Assembly: GCF_002105285.1 (NCBI RefSeq)
Contig: NZ_MUHR01000004.1
Span: 1 to 64,000 of the forward strand
Length of the DNA: 64,000 nt
Direction of reading: 5' to 3'
Source: Planktotalea arctica
Lineage (GTDB): Bacteria; Pseudomonadota; Alphaproteobacteria; Rhodobacterales; Rhodobacteraceae
Positions 1-9,223 of this stretch are shown here, in pieces (the stretch's first letter is position 1; each line of letters begins with the position of its first letter). The notes beneath the pieces are model-generated. The model was not told the DNA's origin. It did not search any database and was given only the letters and a program-made list of their open reading frames with translations. The position numbers were made by a program, and so were the translations under genes.

Positions 1-152
1 AAAGCGAACTCTGAGCCCGAGTCACCGATGCTGCGCGACGCACGAATGACGGCTTTGATCAGGGGCAGAAAACCAGTCGTTCAATAGCTTGGACTTACGT
101 GAAGAAAAAGCAACGTACTCTGTTCGCCAACGACGCTCGGACATTCCCTGGA

Positions 153-872
153 TCAATCCGATCCAAGAATAGCTGCCAAGTCATCCTGAGGCTCCTGCCG
201 AGATTCCATATCTAGACCGCTCTGGATGTGGTTCAGGTGAGATATGAGAAGCTGTTCAGCCAGCGCTGGATTATGGGACTGGATCGCCTTCAGGATGTTG
301 CTGTGTTCATCATCCGGACAACTGGCGTTTTCTGATGATCCGAAAAGGCCGACGATCAATGATGTCCGTGTGACCAACTCGCGCATCATACGGAAGATAA
401 ACTTGTTTCTAGTCGCTTGGGCGAGTTTTGTGTGGAATTCACCAGACAGCCGAATGATCTCGGTGCGCTCTTTCTTTTGGCGAGCTGCATCTTCAAGCGC
501 AATGTGGTCGATGAGGAGCTTCAGATCAATATCACCCGAGTTCTGCGCCAGTTGCCGAACGAGCGGCGGTTCAATTAACATCCGGGCCGCGAATACATCG
601 TTCGCTTCGGACTTGTCGGGACAGGCCACATATGCACCACGATTTGACTGTAGCTTAATGATACCCTGACTTGAGAGCAGAAGAAGTGCGCGCCGAACGC
701 GCATGCGACCAACACCGAATGTCTCACAGAGGCGCGCCTCACTCAGTTTGGTATTCGGTGCCAAACGTTGTTCCATGACGGCCTTGTATATTCGCTCAAC
801 TATAAAATTTTCATCTGGTCCCGTTTTAGGGTCCAGGGTAGCCATACTGTTTTGGTCTGGGTTGGAGGACAC
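153..872 (-). CDS. GntR-family regulator, FadR/FCD type
   Basis: A 239-residue regulator that probably represses the divergent ABC transporter operon starting at 1103. The N-terminal winged helix (about residues 25-90) includes APNTKLSEARLCETFGVGR and LSSQGIIKLQSNRGAYV, typical of GntR helices and wing. The rest is an all-helical FCD ligand-binding domain (about 95-220), with the usual scattered Asp/His metal or carboxylate ligands (EFHTKL, SHLNHI). The ligand is unknown; by neighbourhood it may be the imported compound or a breakdown product. The family assignment is firm, the target is inferred from divergence and from the palindrome at 993-1006. Confidence 0.9.
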   Translation of the reverse strand: MSSNPDQNSMATLDPKTGPDENFIVERIYKAVMEQRLAPNTKLSEARLCETFGVGRMRVRRALLLLSSQGIIKLQSNRGAYVACPDKSEANDVFAARMLIEPPLVRQLAQNSGDIDLKLLIDHIALEDAARQKKERTEIIRLSGEFHTKLAQATRNKFIFRMMRELVTRTSLIVGLFGSSENASCPDDEHSNILKAIQSHNPALAEQLLISHLNHIQSGLDMESRQEPQDDLAAILGSD

Positions 873-984
873 AAGATTACTTTCAAGACTGATTGGTTTT
901 ACGACTTCGTTTGATTGTAAACGCTTAAACTCTAATCAGTGTAAGGCCAAGCCATGGCATTTGTCGATCAAATCAACAAATGTG

Positions 985-1006
985 TTGACATAGATTGTTA
1001 ACAATC
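985..1006 (+). promoter_or_regulatory. Candidate -35 element and GntR operator
   Basis: TTGACA at 985-990 is followed at once by a perfect 14-bp palindrome, GATTGTTAACAATC (993-1006), in the region between the divergent GntR gene and the importer. A palindrome inside the promoter spacer would let the regulator block RNA polymerase directly. No convincing -10 box was found. Operator assignment is inference from position and symmetry. Confidence 0.55.
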
Positions 1007-1102
1007 GTGAACTGACGACGCGGCATGCATGGGATTCCATCAAACTGCCGGCCAAGAATGGCGCAAAATGCGTCGAAATTGAATTCAACGGGAGTTTGAA
1101 AC

Positions 1103-2290
1103 ATGCAACGAAGATCACTTATGAAGGCGGCATTGACAGCTGCAACACTGACGGCGTTTGGCGCAACGGCTGCCTTCGCTGAGAATCCAGTTCTGAAAAT
1201 CGGATTTGTTGGCGTCACCAGTGGCCCTGCTGCTGCTTGGGGCATTTCCAACCAACGCTCTATGGAAGCGCGTGCTGCTTGGATTAATGAGACCGGCGGC
1301 TATACCATCGGCGATACGACTTATGACATTGAGATCGTGTCTTTCGACGATCAGAAAGACCCAAAGCGCGCAATCGCTGGCATGGAGAAGATGGCCCAAG
1401 AGGGTATTCACTATGTTGTTGGTCCGAACGTCGATGACGGCGCTGCAGCTGTCCGTCCCGTGGCTGAATCCAACGGGATCATGTATTTCCCTTACGCCTT
1501 CCCTAAGTCGCTTTATCAGGCACCAGCCTCCAATGCGGTTCTGGGCATGGTTGCAAACTACCAGTCTGGTCCTGCGATCTACAAATACCTCATGGAAAAC
1601 GAAGGCGTTAAGACCGTTGCGTTCATCGCAGCAAACGAATCTGATCCTCTCAGTCAGCGTGACGGCGGTGTTGAAGCCGCAACTGCGCTTGGTATGGAAG
1701 TTGTTTCCGACAATGTGACATATCAGGTTGATACCACCGACTTTACACCAGTTCTGACGCCTGTGATGCGCGCGCAGCCAGATTTGTTGGTGCTGTCAGG
1801 TGTATCGCCCGCAAACGCACCTCAGTTGATCCGTTCAGCCCGTGAGCTGGGTTTCCAAGGCCTTATTTCGACAGAAACTGCACAGGATGCTGGCGTTCTG
1901 GCCGAAGGAGCTGGTGATCTGGCAAATGGATTTATCTCTGTAGGTGGCGCGTCCACACCAGAGCTTGCATCGCCTATGATGATTGAATTCGTTCAGCGGT
2001 ACACCGATATGTTTGGCGAATATAATGACGAGTCAAACACCAAGGTCTATGCTTTAGAGTATATCCTTGAGACGCTCAAAGTTGATCCTTCTGCGATCAC
2101 TGATGTTGATGCATTCCAAACGACAATGGACACGTTTGAAGCACCAAATCCCTACATGAATGGCGACGCGAAGCTGCGTTATGTCGGCATGACGTCCTTT
2201 GGCCAGCGCCGTCAGGTTGCGGTTCCTTTGGTGGTGAATGTATTTCAGGATGGCGCGTTTGAAACGCTGTTCGTCGCTGAAGTCGACTAA
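1103..2290 (+). CDS. Branched-chain amino acid/amide-type ABC transporter substrate-binding protein
   Basis: Periplasmic binding protein of the type I fold (Leu/Ile/Val and urea/amide binding family), 395 residues. It starts with a twin-Arg-like MQRRSLMKAA signal and an Ala-rich core that ends near AFAE (cleavage about residue 26). The mature part begins LKIGFVGVTSGPAAAWG, the usual first strand of this fold. It is the first gene of an operon with two permeases and two ATPases, and is separated from the first permease by a terminator-like hairpin. The substrate is not readable from sequence; the racemase at the operon end points to a hydantoin, amide or amino-acid derivative. Confidence 0.9.
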   Translation: MQRRSLMKAALTAATLTAFGATAAFAENPVLKIGFVGVTSGPAAAWGISNQRSMEARAAWINETGGYTIGDTTYDIEIVSFDDQKDPKRAIAGMEKMAQEGIHYVVGPNVDDGAAAVRPVAESNGIMYFPYAFPKSLYQAPASNAVLGMVANYQSGPAIYKYLMENEGVKTVAFIAANESDPLSQRDGGVEAATALGMEVVSDNVTYQVDTTDFTPVLTPVMRAQPDLLVLSGVSPANAPQLIRSARELGFQGLISTETAQDAGVLAEGAGDLANGFISVGGASTPELASPMMIEFVQRYTDMFGEYNDESNTKVYALEYILETLKVDPSAITDVDAFQTTMDTFEAPNPYMNGDAKLRYVGMTSFGQRRQVAVPLVVNVFQDGAFETLFVAEVD

Positions 2291-2332
2291 AGACGTCCCT
2301 TTCTGCTTTTGACCTTTTCCTAAGCAGAACCT

Positions 2333-2362
2333 CCCCGGGCCGCACTTGGCTCGGGGCTTTTT
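2333..2362 (+). terminator. Intercistronic terminator-like hairpin after the binding-protein gene
   Basis: A 9-bp stem (2333-2341 with 2348-2356, one G-T pair), 6-base loop and five T residues lie between the binding-protein gene and the first permease. This is a usual place for partial termination or 3'-end protection that keeps the binding protein more abundant than the membrane parts. Confidence 0.7.
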
Positions 2363-2379
2363 CAAGAAAGAAAAGCTCC

Positions 2380-3249
2380 ATGGAACAGATACTTGCCAAT
2401 GGCGTCTATCTGGGGTCCCAGTATGCGATGATCGCGCTTGGTCTGACCCTGATCTTTGCCCTGATGAACGTCCTCAACTTTGCCCACGGTCAGATGTATG
2501 TAATTGGCGGTTTCGTCACCTATACGTTCTACGGCCAGTGGGGCGTCCCGTTTGTTTTGGCGCTTGTGATGTCTTGTGTCACGCTCGCCATCCTTGGGGC
2601 CCTGATTGAAAGATTTCTCTTCGCGCCGGTTATCAAAGGATCGGCCCGCGAAGAAAGCACCATGTTGCTGGCTGCTGGTATCGCCTTCTTCCTTGATGCA
2701 GTGATCCTTCTGGTTTTCGGCGAAAAGCAACGCGGCGTTCCTAAGATTGTCGACGGCGTATTCAACTACGATTTTCGGTTGATCATGCCATATGACCGTA
2801 TTTTGATATGTGTGCTGGCGATCCTGTCGATCGTCGCATTCATCGGCCTGATGCAATACACAAAGACGGGCCGCGCCCTGCGCGCCTTGGCCCAAGACCG
2901 GACTGCCGCCCAGCTGATGGGTGTGAATGTAGACCGTTACTCGATGATCGGTTTCGCTCTGGGTGCGATGCTTGCCGGTCTGGTCGGTGGTCTGCTGGTC
3001 ACCATTACAGGGGTGAACCTTGGTATGGGCGGCCCGACATCAATCAAAGCCTTTATGATGGTCATGATCGGTGGTGCTGGTGTGATTTCCGGCGCGATTT
3101 GGGGCGGTATCATCCTTGGGTTCATGGAGGCCATTGGCCTCGCGGTTCTCTATCAATACGGTGATATCACTTACCTGCTGATCTTCGTCTCCTTAATGAT
3201 TTTCCTAGCCATTAGACCGCAAGGCCTGATGGGCAAACCGTGGGGTTGA
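2380..3249 (+). CDS. Branched-chain amino acid-type ABC transporter permease, LivH-like
   Basis: Inner-membrane permease, 289 residues, about eight hydrophobic segments. It opens MEQILANGVYLGSQYAMIALGL, typical of LivH/UrtB, and carries the family stretch LRALAQDRTAAQLMGVNVDRY, the cytoplasmic coupling loop that meets the ATPases. It forms the translocation pore with the next gene, which starts one or two bases after its stop. Length is normal. Confidence 0.92.
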   Translation: MEQILANGVYLGSQYAMIALGLTLIFALMNVLNFAHGQMYVIGGFVTYTFYGQWGVPFVLALVMSCVTLAILGALIERFLFAPVIKGSAREESTMLLAAGIAFFLDAVILLVFGEKQRGVPKIVDGVFNYDFRLIMPYDRILICVLAILSIVAFIGLMQYTKTGRALRALAQDRTAAQLMGVNVDRYSMIGFALGAMLAGLVGGLLVTITGVNLGMGGPTSIKAFMMVMIGGAGVISGAIWGGIILGFMEAIGLAVLYQYGDITYLLIFVSLMIFLAIRPQGLMGKPWG

Positions 3250-3250
3250 T

Positions 3251-4234
3251 GTGATGCTTGGATTTACCTCAAAACAGCTTATCGGCGTCGGGATCTTCTT
3301 GTTCATGATCTTCATTGGTGTCCCGCTGATCATCGGCGCAACAGGGCGTTGGGATTTTTACTTTACCCTGACATCTGTCGCCCTCTTGGCAATCGCAAGT
3401 GCCGGAGTCTGGCTGACCTTCTACATTGGCCGGATCAACATTGGCCAAGGCGCGTTTGCGCTGATCGGCGCTTATGTCTCAGCCATTCTGGTGGTCAAAG
3501 CGGGCTGGTCCTTCTGGATATCACTCCCCGCGGCGGGCCTCTTCGCGGCCATCGTGGCAATCTTGATCGGCCTGCCCATCCTGCGTTTGCGTGGCGTATA
3601 TTTCGCAATGATCACGCTGGTTCTTACACAGGTTGTGACGCTGACGGCCTTGGCGCTGCCCATCACCAACGGGGCAAAAGGCATATCGAACATCCCTTTG
3701 CCATCCGGAATATCGCTGTTCGGCATTCCGATCCTGCCTGACTTTGCAGGGATGGAGAACACGAAGCTGGCCTTCTATTACACAGCCTGCGTCATCATGA
3801 TTTTGACCTATGCCGCACTTTACCGGCTGGTGAATTCCCGCCTTGGGCACCTGTGCCGCTCGATGCAACAGAACGAAGAGCTCGCCAGTTCGATCGGGGT
3901 TAATATTTCCTACATCCGCATCGTGATTTTTGCCATTTCCAGCTTCTTCGGCGGGCTTGGTGGCGCCATGTTCGGGTCGATCGCGCAGTCGGTCTATCCG
4001 TCCAGCTTTCAAGTTGCGGACTCGGTCAATTTCATGCTGAACTGCTTTCTTGGTGGCCTTGGCTATGTCTTTGGCCCGATGCTCGGCACGCTGGTGCTCT
4101 ACTTTGGCTGGGACTTGCTATTTGAGTTCGGCAAATACCAAATGTTGATCTACTCAACGGTTCTGATCCTCATTATCCGCTTTCTGCCCAATGGCCTGTT
4201 GAGCATCCGTATCGGCAAAGGAGGTGACAAATGA
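3251..4234 (+). CDS. Branched-chain amino acid-type ABC transporter permease, LivM-like
   Basis: Second permease of the importer, 327 residues, with about nine or ten hydrophobic segments. The motif YIGRINIGQGAFALIGAY near residue 60 and the loop LCRSMQQNEELASSIGVN are the LivM signatures. Start could be GTG 3251 or the ATG directly after it (3254). The 3' end overlaps the ATPase gene by four bases (ATGA), indicating translational coupling. Confidence 0.92.
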   Translation: MMLGFTSKQLIGVGIFLFMIFIGVPLIIGATGRWDFYFTLTSVALLAIASAGVWLTFYIGRINIGQGAFALIGAYVSAILVVKAGWSFWISLPAAGLFAAIVAILIGLPILRLRGVYFAMITLVLTQVVTLTALALPITNGAKGISNIPLPSGISLFGIPILPDFAGMENTKLAFYYTACVIMILTYAALYRLVNSRLGHLCRSMQQNEELASSIGVNISYIRIVIFAISSFFGGLGGAMFGSIAQSVYPSSFQVADSVNFMLNCFLGGLGYVFGPMLGTLVLYFGWDLLFEFGKYQMLIYSTVLILIIRFLPNGLLSIRIGKGGDK

Positions 4235-5013
4235 GCCCGCTTCTTCAAGTCAAGAACGTCACCAAGAAATACGGTGGTTTGACGGCAAACAATGCGATCA
4301 GCTTTGATGTGGCCGAGAATGAAATCCTGTCGGTGATCGGACCGAACGGCGCGGGCAAATCCACGCTGTTCAAAATGATCGCTTCGTTTACTCCGACAAC
4401 ATCTGGCGAAGTGATCTATCAAGGCGAGCGCATCTCGAACCTCAAGCCACATATCGTGGCGCGCAAAGGGGTCGTGCGCACGTTTCAGGAAACCACGATT
4501 TTCAAAAGCATGACCGTGCGTGAAAGCGTTGTGGTGGCCCAACACTTGCGCGCCAAGGCCTCGCTTGCGGGATATTTCTGGGGGTCGAAAACGGCCAAGG
4601 AGGATGTAACCGCGTTTGAGAAATATGCGGACGAGTTGCTGGAGTTCCTTGGCATGTCCGAGATCAGCAATGAACAGGCCAGCAATCTGCCGCAGGGCAG
4701 TCTGCGCGCGCTTGGCATTGCAATAGGCCTTGCGACGGACCCCAAGGTGCTGCTGCTGGACGAACCGTTCGCGGGGATGAACCATGATGAAACCATGAAT
4801 ATGGTTAATTTGGTGCGCTCAGTGCGCGACGAGCGTGGTGTGACGGTCATGCTGGTGGAACACGATATGCCAGCGGTCATGAATATTTCGGATCGGATTG
4901 TGGTGCTGAACTTCGGCGAAAAAATCGCAGAGGGCACGCCTTCTGAAATCCAGAACAATGAAAAAGTCATCGAGGCCTATCTTGGCAGCGTCGACGATGA
5001 GATCGGGATGTAA
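4231..5013 (+). CDS. Branched-chain amino acid-type ABC transporter ATPase, LivG-like
   Basis: Cytoplasmic ATP-hydrolysing subunit, 260 residues. Walker A is GPNGAGKST, Walker B is VLLLDEPFAGMN, and the H-loop is VEHDM. The signature motif is the LivG variant LPQGSLRALGIA rather than LSGGQ, which is normal for this subfamily. C-terminal EAYLG is the usual LivG ending. Pairs with the LivF-like ATPase immediately downstream. Confidence 0.93.
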   Translation: MSPLLQVKNVTKKYGGLTANNAISFDVAENEILSVIGPNGAGKSTLFKMIASFTPTTSGEVIYQGERISNLKPHIVARKGVVRTFQETTIFKSMTVRESVVVAQHLRAKASLAGYFWGSKTAKEDVTAFEKYADELLEFLGMSEISNEQASNLPQGSLRALGIAIGLATDPKVLLLDEPFAGMNHDETMNMVNLVRSVRDERGVTVMLVEHDMPAVMNISDRIVVLNFGEKIAEGTPSEIQNNEKVIEAYLGSVDDEIGM

Positions 5014-5016
5014 ACC

Positions 5017-5739
5017 ATGACAGCAATGTTAGATTTCAAAGACGTCGAACTTTACTACGATCATGTCTATGCGCTGAAGGGCGTGTCCCTGCACGTAAAT
5101 CAGGGTGAAACCGTTGCCCTGATTGGGGCCAATGGTGCGGGCAAGTCATCAATCTTGCGCGCCATCACTGGGTTGGCAAAGCCTGTGATGGGCTCTGTGA
5201 CATTCGAAGGCGAGCGTGTAGATAGTACTGATCCCTCGGACATCGTCAAACGCGGTATCGCAATGGTGCCCGAAGGCCGCCGTGTCTTCCCGTTCATGTC
5301 GGTCAAAGACAACCTGATGATGGGGGCCTTCACCCGCAGCGACAAAGCCGACATCCAGAACACATTGGACAGTATTCTGACGCGCTTCCCTCGCCTCAAG
5401 GAACGTTACAGTCAGGCTGCTGGAACCCTGTCAGGTGGTGAACAACAGATGATGGTCATCGGCCGCGCGCTGATGGCCAAGCCCAAGCTGTTGCTGCTGG
5501 ACGAGCCCAGTCTCGGCATCGCCCCCAAGCTGGTGCAGGACATTGCCCGTTCAATTGTTGCGATTAACCGCGATGAAGGCGTGTCAGTGCTACTGGTGGA
5601 ACAAAACTCACGCATGGCGCTGAGCATTTCACACCGTGCATACGCAATGGCGACCGGGAATGTTGTCATCGAAGGTAACTCCAAGGAATTACTGCACGAT
5701 GACCGGATCAAGGCCGCCTATCTTGGTGGTGAGGTGTGA
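5017..5739 (+). CDS. Branched-chain amino acid-type ABC transporter ATPase, LivF-like
   Basis: Second ATPase of the importer, 240 residues. Walker A GANGAGKSS, signature LSGGEQQM, Walker B LLLLDEPSLGIAP and the LivF hallmark PEGRRVFPFMSV are all present. It begins three bases after the LivG-like gene and ends AAYLGGE, as is usual. The gene completes a five-part importer; no urea-specific (Urt) signature was identified. Confidence 0.93.
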   Translation: MTAMLDFKDVELYYDHVYALKGVSLHVNQGETVALIGANGAGKSSILRAITGLAKPVMGSVTFEGERVDSTDPSDIVKRGIAMVPEGRRVFPFMSVKDNLMMGAFTRSDKADIQNTLDSILTRFPRLKERYSQAAGTLSGGEQQMMVIGRALMAKPKLLLLDEPSLGIAPKLVQDIARSIVAINRDEGVSVLLVEQNSRMALSISHRAYAMATGNVVIEGNSKELLHDDRIKAAYLGGEV

Positions 5740-5745
5740 GCTGAT

Positions 5746-6429
5746 ATGAAAATCCTGGTTATTAACCCGAATACGACCAGATCCATGACGGATAAAATTG
5801 CAATTGCGGCAAGGGCCGTTGCCCGTCCTGATACAGAGATCATTGCCACCAACTCGCAAGAAGGACCAGCCAGCATTCAGGGCTTTCTGGATGTCGCCAC
5901 CTGCATACCCGGCCTGCTAGCCGAAGTTTCGCGGCATCCAGATGTCGATGCGATCGTTATTGCCTGTTTCGATGACACTGGCGTCGATGCAGTGCGGACA
6001 CTTGTCAAGGTACCCGTCTTGGGCATCGGCGAGGCCGCCTATCACGCAGCCAGTATGATCGCCAACAAGTTTAGCGTCATAACAACACTCTCACGCTCTG
6101 TACCAGGTCTGGAAAACAACCTGATGCGCTATGGGCTTGCCCAAAAATGCGCGCGGGTTCGCGCAACAGACATTCCCGTCTTAAAACTGGAAGAGGGCGA
6201 TCCGGCAACATTGTTCAAAATTAGATCTGAAATCCGCGAGTCAATCGAGCAAGACAAGACAGAAGCAATCGTTCTGGGGTGTGCCGGGATGGCGGATCTT
6301 ATGGCGCAGCTCAGTGAGGAGTTTGGACTACCTGTGATTGATGGTGTTACGGCAGGTGTCACCTTTGCTGAGGCGCTAGTGAACAATCGGTTGGGTACTT
6401 CAAAAATTGGAGCGTACTCGGCCGATTGA
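5746..6429 (+). CDS. Hydantoin/Asp-Glu racemase family protein
   Basis: A 227-residue protein of the Asp/Glu/hydantoin racemase superfamily. It begins MKILVINPNTTRSMTDKI, the family's phosphate-binding start. The two catalytic cysteines are visible in IACFDDTGVD (about residue 76) and VLGCAGMADL (about residue 181). Such enzymes racemise or epimerise 5-substituted hydantoins, or act on related acids, by two-base chemistry. It begins six bases after the last ATPase, so it probably acts on the imported compound. The true substrate may also be a non-hydantoin acid, since related maleate and malonate enzymes share the fold. Confidence 0.85.
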   Translation: MKILVINPNTTRSMTDKIAIAARAVARPDTEIIATNSQEGPASIQGFLDVATCIPGLLAEVSRHPDVDAIVIACFDDTGVDAVRTLVKVPVLGIGEAAYHAASMIANKFSVITTLSRSVPGLENNLMRYGLAQKCARVRATDIPVLKLEEGDPATLFKIRSEIRESIEQDKTEAIVLGCAGMADLMAQLSEEFGLPVIDGVTAGVTFAEALVNNRLGTSKIGAYSAD

Positions 6430-7194
6430 TTGAGCGGATGGCAACATCCCATTGCACCCGGATGCTGATAGACTTGAGAAATGATTAGTCGTGAGTGCGC
6501 CATAGCTGACCTTGGCGCAAGCGCAGCGAAATGGGGCTTTGTCCGCGTCTTTCCAAATCAGGCCAGGTGCAGCGAAAGGCCTGTTTGGTTTCCAGCACTA
6601 CTTGCCCGTCTGAATGGCTGGTTTGGTAAAAATCGCTGCGTTGAAGAGACTATCGCGCTGAGCGCGCGAATAAATGCTGCGTCAGCATCATGGCTTAACG
6701 TCAATTTTGGGCTCTTTCGACACCTTCGCCGCTATCTGCACGAACGGCTGCTTCAGCGAAATCGCACGATTGATAACGGCGCCCAAGGTAGATCAAATTG
6801 CTATTTCTGCCTCGAAGTAGGGCGCTTGGTCTAGAATATTTTACCAGATGATAAAAAACGCATAATATACATTATGTTAAATATTTGCTTAGATCTTTGT
6901 TGGCACTTTGATTTCAATATTGTACATGTTTTGCACATAGGCGGCTGTTTAGATTCTCAATAATATGTCGAATCCGCCCACTCCTCAATTGGAGAGGATG
7001 CGGATGAAGAGTTCGAATGCATAACTGCGAACAATGCTGGCGTCGAGCTCATTTGATGATCCGCCATTCGACGCCCAAACTACGCAGAGACCTACTAATG
7101 TGGGGTTTGACAGCCTTCTTTCGGCGACGTCATAGAACAGTCATACAATTGGGCTAAAAATCACTACGATATAACCTTCGTCGGAGTGTTTCAG
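6430..7194. other. Long intergenic stretch, no supported gene
   Basis: About 765 bases separate the racemase from the aldo/keto reductase. A plus-strand reading frame of 117 codons (6481-6834) exists, but its composition and lack of recognisable motifs suggest chance. The second half, from about 6835, is AT-rich and without long frames. No RNA gene or clear terminator was recognised. Confidence 0.5.
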
Positions 7195-8133
7195 TTGAGA
7201 GATTTGCATGCGATAACGGGCACAAACCTTTCACCGCTTTGCTTTGGGTGCATGCAATTCGGTGGCGCATCTGATGCAGTCGCGAGCCAGGCGATGTTTG
7301 AGGCATGCCTTGGTCACGGAATAAATTTCTTTGACACAGCTCACACTTACAATGGTGGACAGTCAGAGCGATTTTTGGGGAAATTTGTAAAGCATGATCG
7401 TGAAAACCTCATCATTGCAACGAAGGCAGGCTATACAGGCGGTAGCAGCGGCGACAACATCTTTAAACAGTTTGATGAAAGCCGGGTACGGTTGGATCTG
7501 GATACGATCGACATTCTCTATTTGCATCGGTGGGATGCAGAGACATCTCTACTTGAGACTTTCGAGACTTTGTCTCGTCTTCAGGAATCGGGTAAAATTC
7601 GCTACATTGGTGTGTCCAATTTTGCAGCATGGCAGGTGATGAAAGCGCAAGGCGTTGCAAATTTGGTCGGCACGCGGATTGATGTTATCCAGCCAATGTA
7701 TTCACTGATCAAACGTCAGGCCGAGGTAGAGATATTCCCGATGGCAATTGATGAGGGGATAGCAGTTGCACCCTATTCCCCTCTTGGAAGCGGCCTGCTG
7801 ACGGGCAAATATCTGTCTGGGGGAACAGGGCGGCTTTCTACGGATAAACGCTATGCTGCGCGGTATGGACAGGATTGGATGGCTGAGACCGCGCAAGGTT
7901 TGTCGGATATCGCGACTGAAATGGGCATTGACGCGGCGACGCTTGCTGTGGCTTGGGCAGCGCGACACATTGCGGTGACTGCCCCTATCATCAGCGCGCG
8001 CAGTGTCGCGCAATTACAGCCCTCGTTAGAGGCGTTGGACCTAAAATTGACTGATGAGGCATACGACCGCATCGAAGCTTTGTCTGTGCGGCCCGCACCT
8101 GCGACGGATCGCTTGGAAGAAGCGGTGTTTTAA
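7195..8133 (+). CDS. Aldo/keto reductase
   Basis: NADPH-dependent carbonyl reductase of the aldo/keto reductase superfamily, a soluble TIM barrel of about 312 residues. Catalytic tetrad: Asp and Tyr in INFFDTAHTYNGG, Lys in LIIATKAGY, and His in DILYLHRWD. The SNFAAWQ, YSPLGSGLL and late GARS-like (ISARSVAQL) segments bind the cofactor. Two starts are possible: GTG 7186, or TTG 7195, which has GGAG eight bases upstream and is preferred here. Its substrate is unknown. The stop overlaps the convergent gene by four bases. Confidence 0.88.
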   Translation: MRDLHAITGTNLSPLCFGCMQFGGASDAVASQAMFEACLGHGINFFDTAHTYNGGQSERFLGKFVKHDRENLIIATKAGYTGGSSGDNIFKQFDESRVRLDLDTIDILYLHRWDAETSLLETFETLSRLQESGKIRYIGVSNFAAWQVMKAQGVANLVGTRIDVIQPMYSLIKRQAEVEIFPMAIDEGIAVAPYSPLGSGLLTGKYLSGGTGRLSTDKRYAARYGQDWMAETAQGLSDIATEMGIDAATLAVAWAARHIAVTAPIISARSVAQLQPSLEALDLKLTDEAYDRIEALSVRPAPATDRLEEAVF

Positions 8134-8423
8134 GCGGGATTCGTCAAAGAACCTTCCCAATGTTCCCCCATCGCGACAATACAGGATGTTCCGTTTGCAT
8201 AGTTCTGCACAATCACCCAATCGCCGTTGCGCACAGTGACCCACACCTCAAGCATTGTCTCCGGATCGCGCAAGCCCATCCCGTGGCGTTTGGCTCCCCT
8301 CGTTTCTTTCAGGGTTTTGATCATCCGGGTGCTGTCATCACAAATAACATCAGACATCCGCGCCTGTGAATGCGTCGGGATGGCCAAACTGATACCCAGA
8401 AAAATTGCACACCGGCTGATCAT
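8130..8423 (-). CDS. Small exported protein of unknown function
   Basis: A 97-residue protein with an N-terminal signal peptide (MISRCAIFLGISLAIPTHSQA, cleavage about residue 21) and a short mature domain containing two Cys (DVICDD and GTSCIVAM) that may form a disulfide in the periplasm. The sequence RDPETMLEVWVTVRNGDWVI looks like a compact beta domain. I do not recognise a named family. It is convergent with the aldo/keto reductase. Confidence 0.7.
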   Translation of the reverse strand: MISRCAIFLGISLAIPTHSQARMSDVICDDSTRMIKTLKETRGAKRHGMGLRDPETMLEVWVTVRNGDWVIVQNYANGTSCIVAMGEHWEGSLTNPA

Positions 8424-8520
8424 TGGAAAACCTCACTGCTCTGAATCTAGAGAGTAACAGTTTTATGACACGCTGTGGATAAAATTTCCTGAACCGACGG
8501 AGATCCCCTGCCTGCTTGGG

Positions 8521-9210
8521 CTAGCCAAGCGCATATCCTACGCCACGCACTGTGCGCAGCGGATCGGCGCCTCCATGCTGTGACAATGCTTTTCTCAGAC
8601 GGCCAATGTGGACATCCACTGTACGGGTATCGACGTATAGATCCCGCCCCCATACACGGTCGAGCAACTGCTCACGGCTCCAGACGCGCCCGGGTTTCTC
8701 CATGAACGTGGTGAGCAGCCGGAATTCCGTTGGCCCTAGCTTGAGCTCGTCTTTGCCGCGTGTGACTTTGTGCGTCTCACCGTCCAGAATAATATCGTCA
8801 AATGCAAGTTGTTGGCCAAGCGAAGAAGGTCGCACGCGGCGCAGCTGGGTACGCACCCGCGCCATCAACTCGATCACCGAATAGGGCTTGACGACATAAT
8901 CATCCGCGCCAGTTTCCAGCCCGCGCACTTTATCCACCTCTTCAGAGCGCGCCGAAAGCATGATCACCGGAGTAGAGCGTGTCTCTGGCTTGTTCTTGAT
9001 GCGCCGACAGACTTCGATGCCGGACATGTTGGGCATCATCCAGTCCAGCACAATGATGTCCGGCGCTTCCTCACTGATGATCAAAAGAGCTTCTTCCCCG
9101 TCTCTCGCACGGCTTACCGCAAACCCTTCGGCTTCGAGATTGTAGGCCAGAACTTCCAACTGGGCTGGCTCATCCTCTACGACCAAAACACGGGGCTGAT
9201 CAGTGGACAT
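8521..9210 (-). CDS. phoB: Phosphate regulon response regulator PhoB
   Basis: Two-component response regulator, 229 residues from ATG 9210 (upstream AAGGAG fixes this start). The receiver domain has the acidic pair VVEDEPAQ, the phosphorylated Asp in IIVLDWMMPNMSG and the Lys in VVKPYS. The C-terminal winged helix (TEFRLLTTFMEKPGRVWSR, RTVDVHIGRLRKAL) is the OmpR/PhoB DNA-binding type. It should bind the Pho boxes listed in this window. It is the last gene of the pst operon and its partner kinase PhoR is upstream on the same strand. Confidence 0.95.
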   Translation of the reverse strand: MSTDQPRVLVVEDEPAQLEVLAYNLEAEGFAVSRARDGEEALLIISEEAPDIIVLDWMMPNMSGIEVCRRIKNKPETRSTPVIMLSARSEEVDKVRGLETGADDYVVKPYSVIELMARVRTQLRRVRPSSLGQQLAFDDIILDGETHKVTRGKDELKLGPTEFRLLTTFMEKPGRVWSREQLLDRVWGRDLYVDTRTVDVHIGRLRKALSQHGGADPLRTVRGVGYALG

Positions 9211-9223
9211 CTGAAAGGTCTCC

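Noticed and set aside
1-152. Coding or regulatory content at the left window edge
   Set aside because: No frame or motif could be supported in this short stretch.
6481-6834. Plus-strand frame of 117 codons after the racemase
   Set aside because: Arg/Ala/Ser-rich composition with no motif and no good ribosome-binding site; likely a chance frame.
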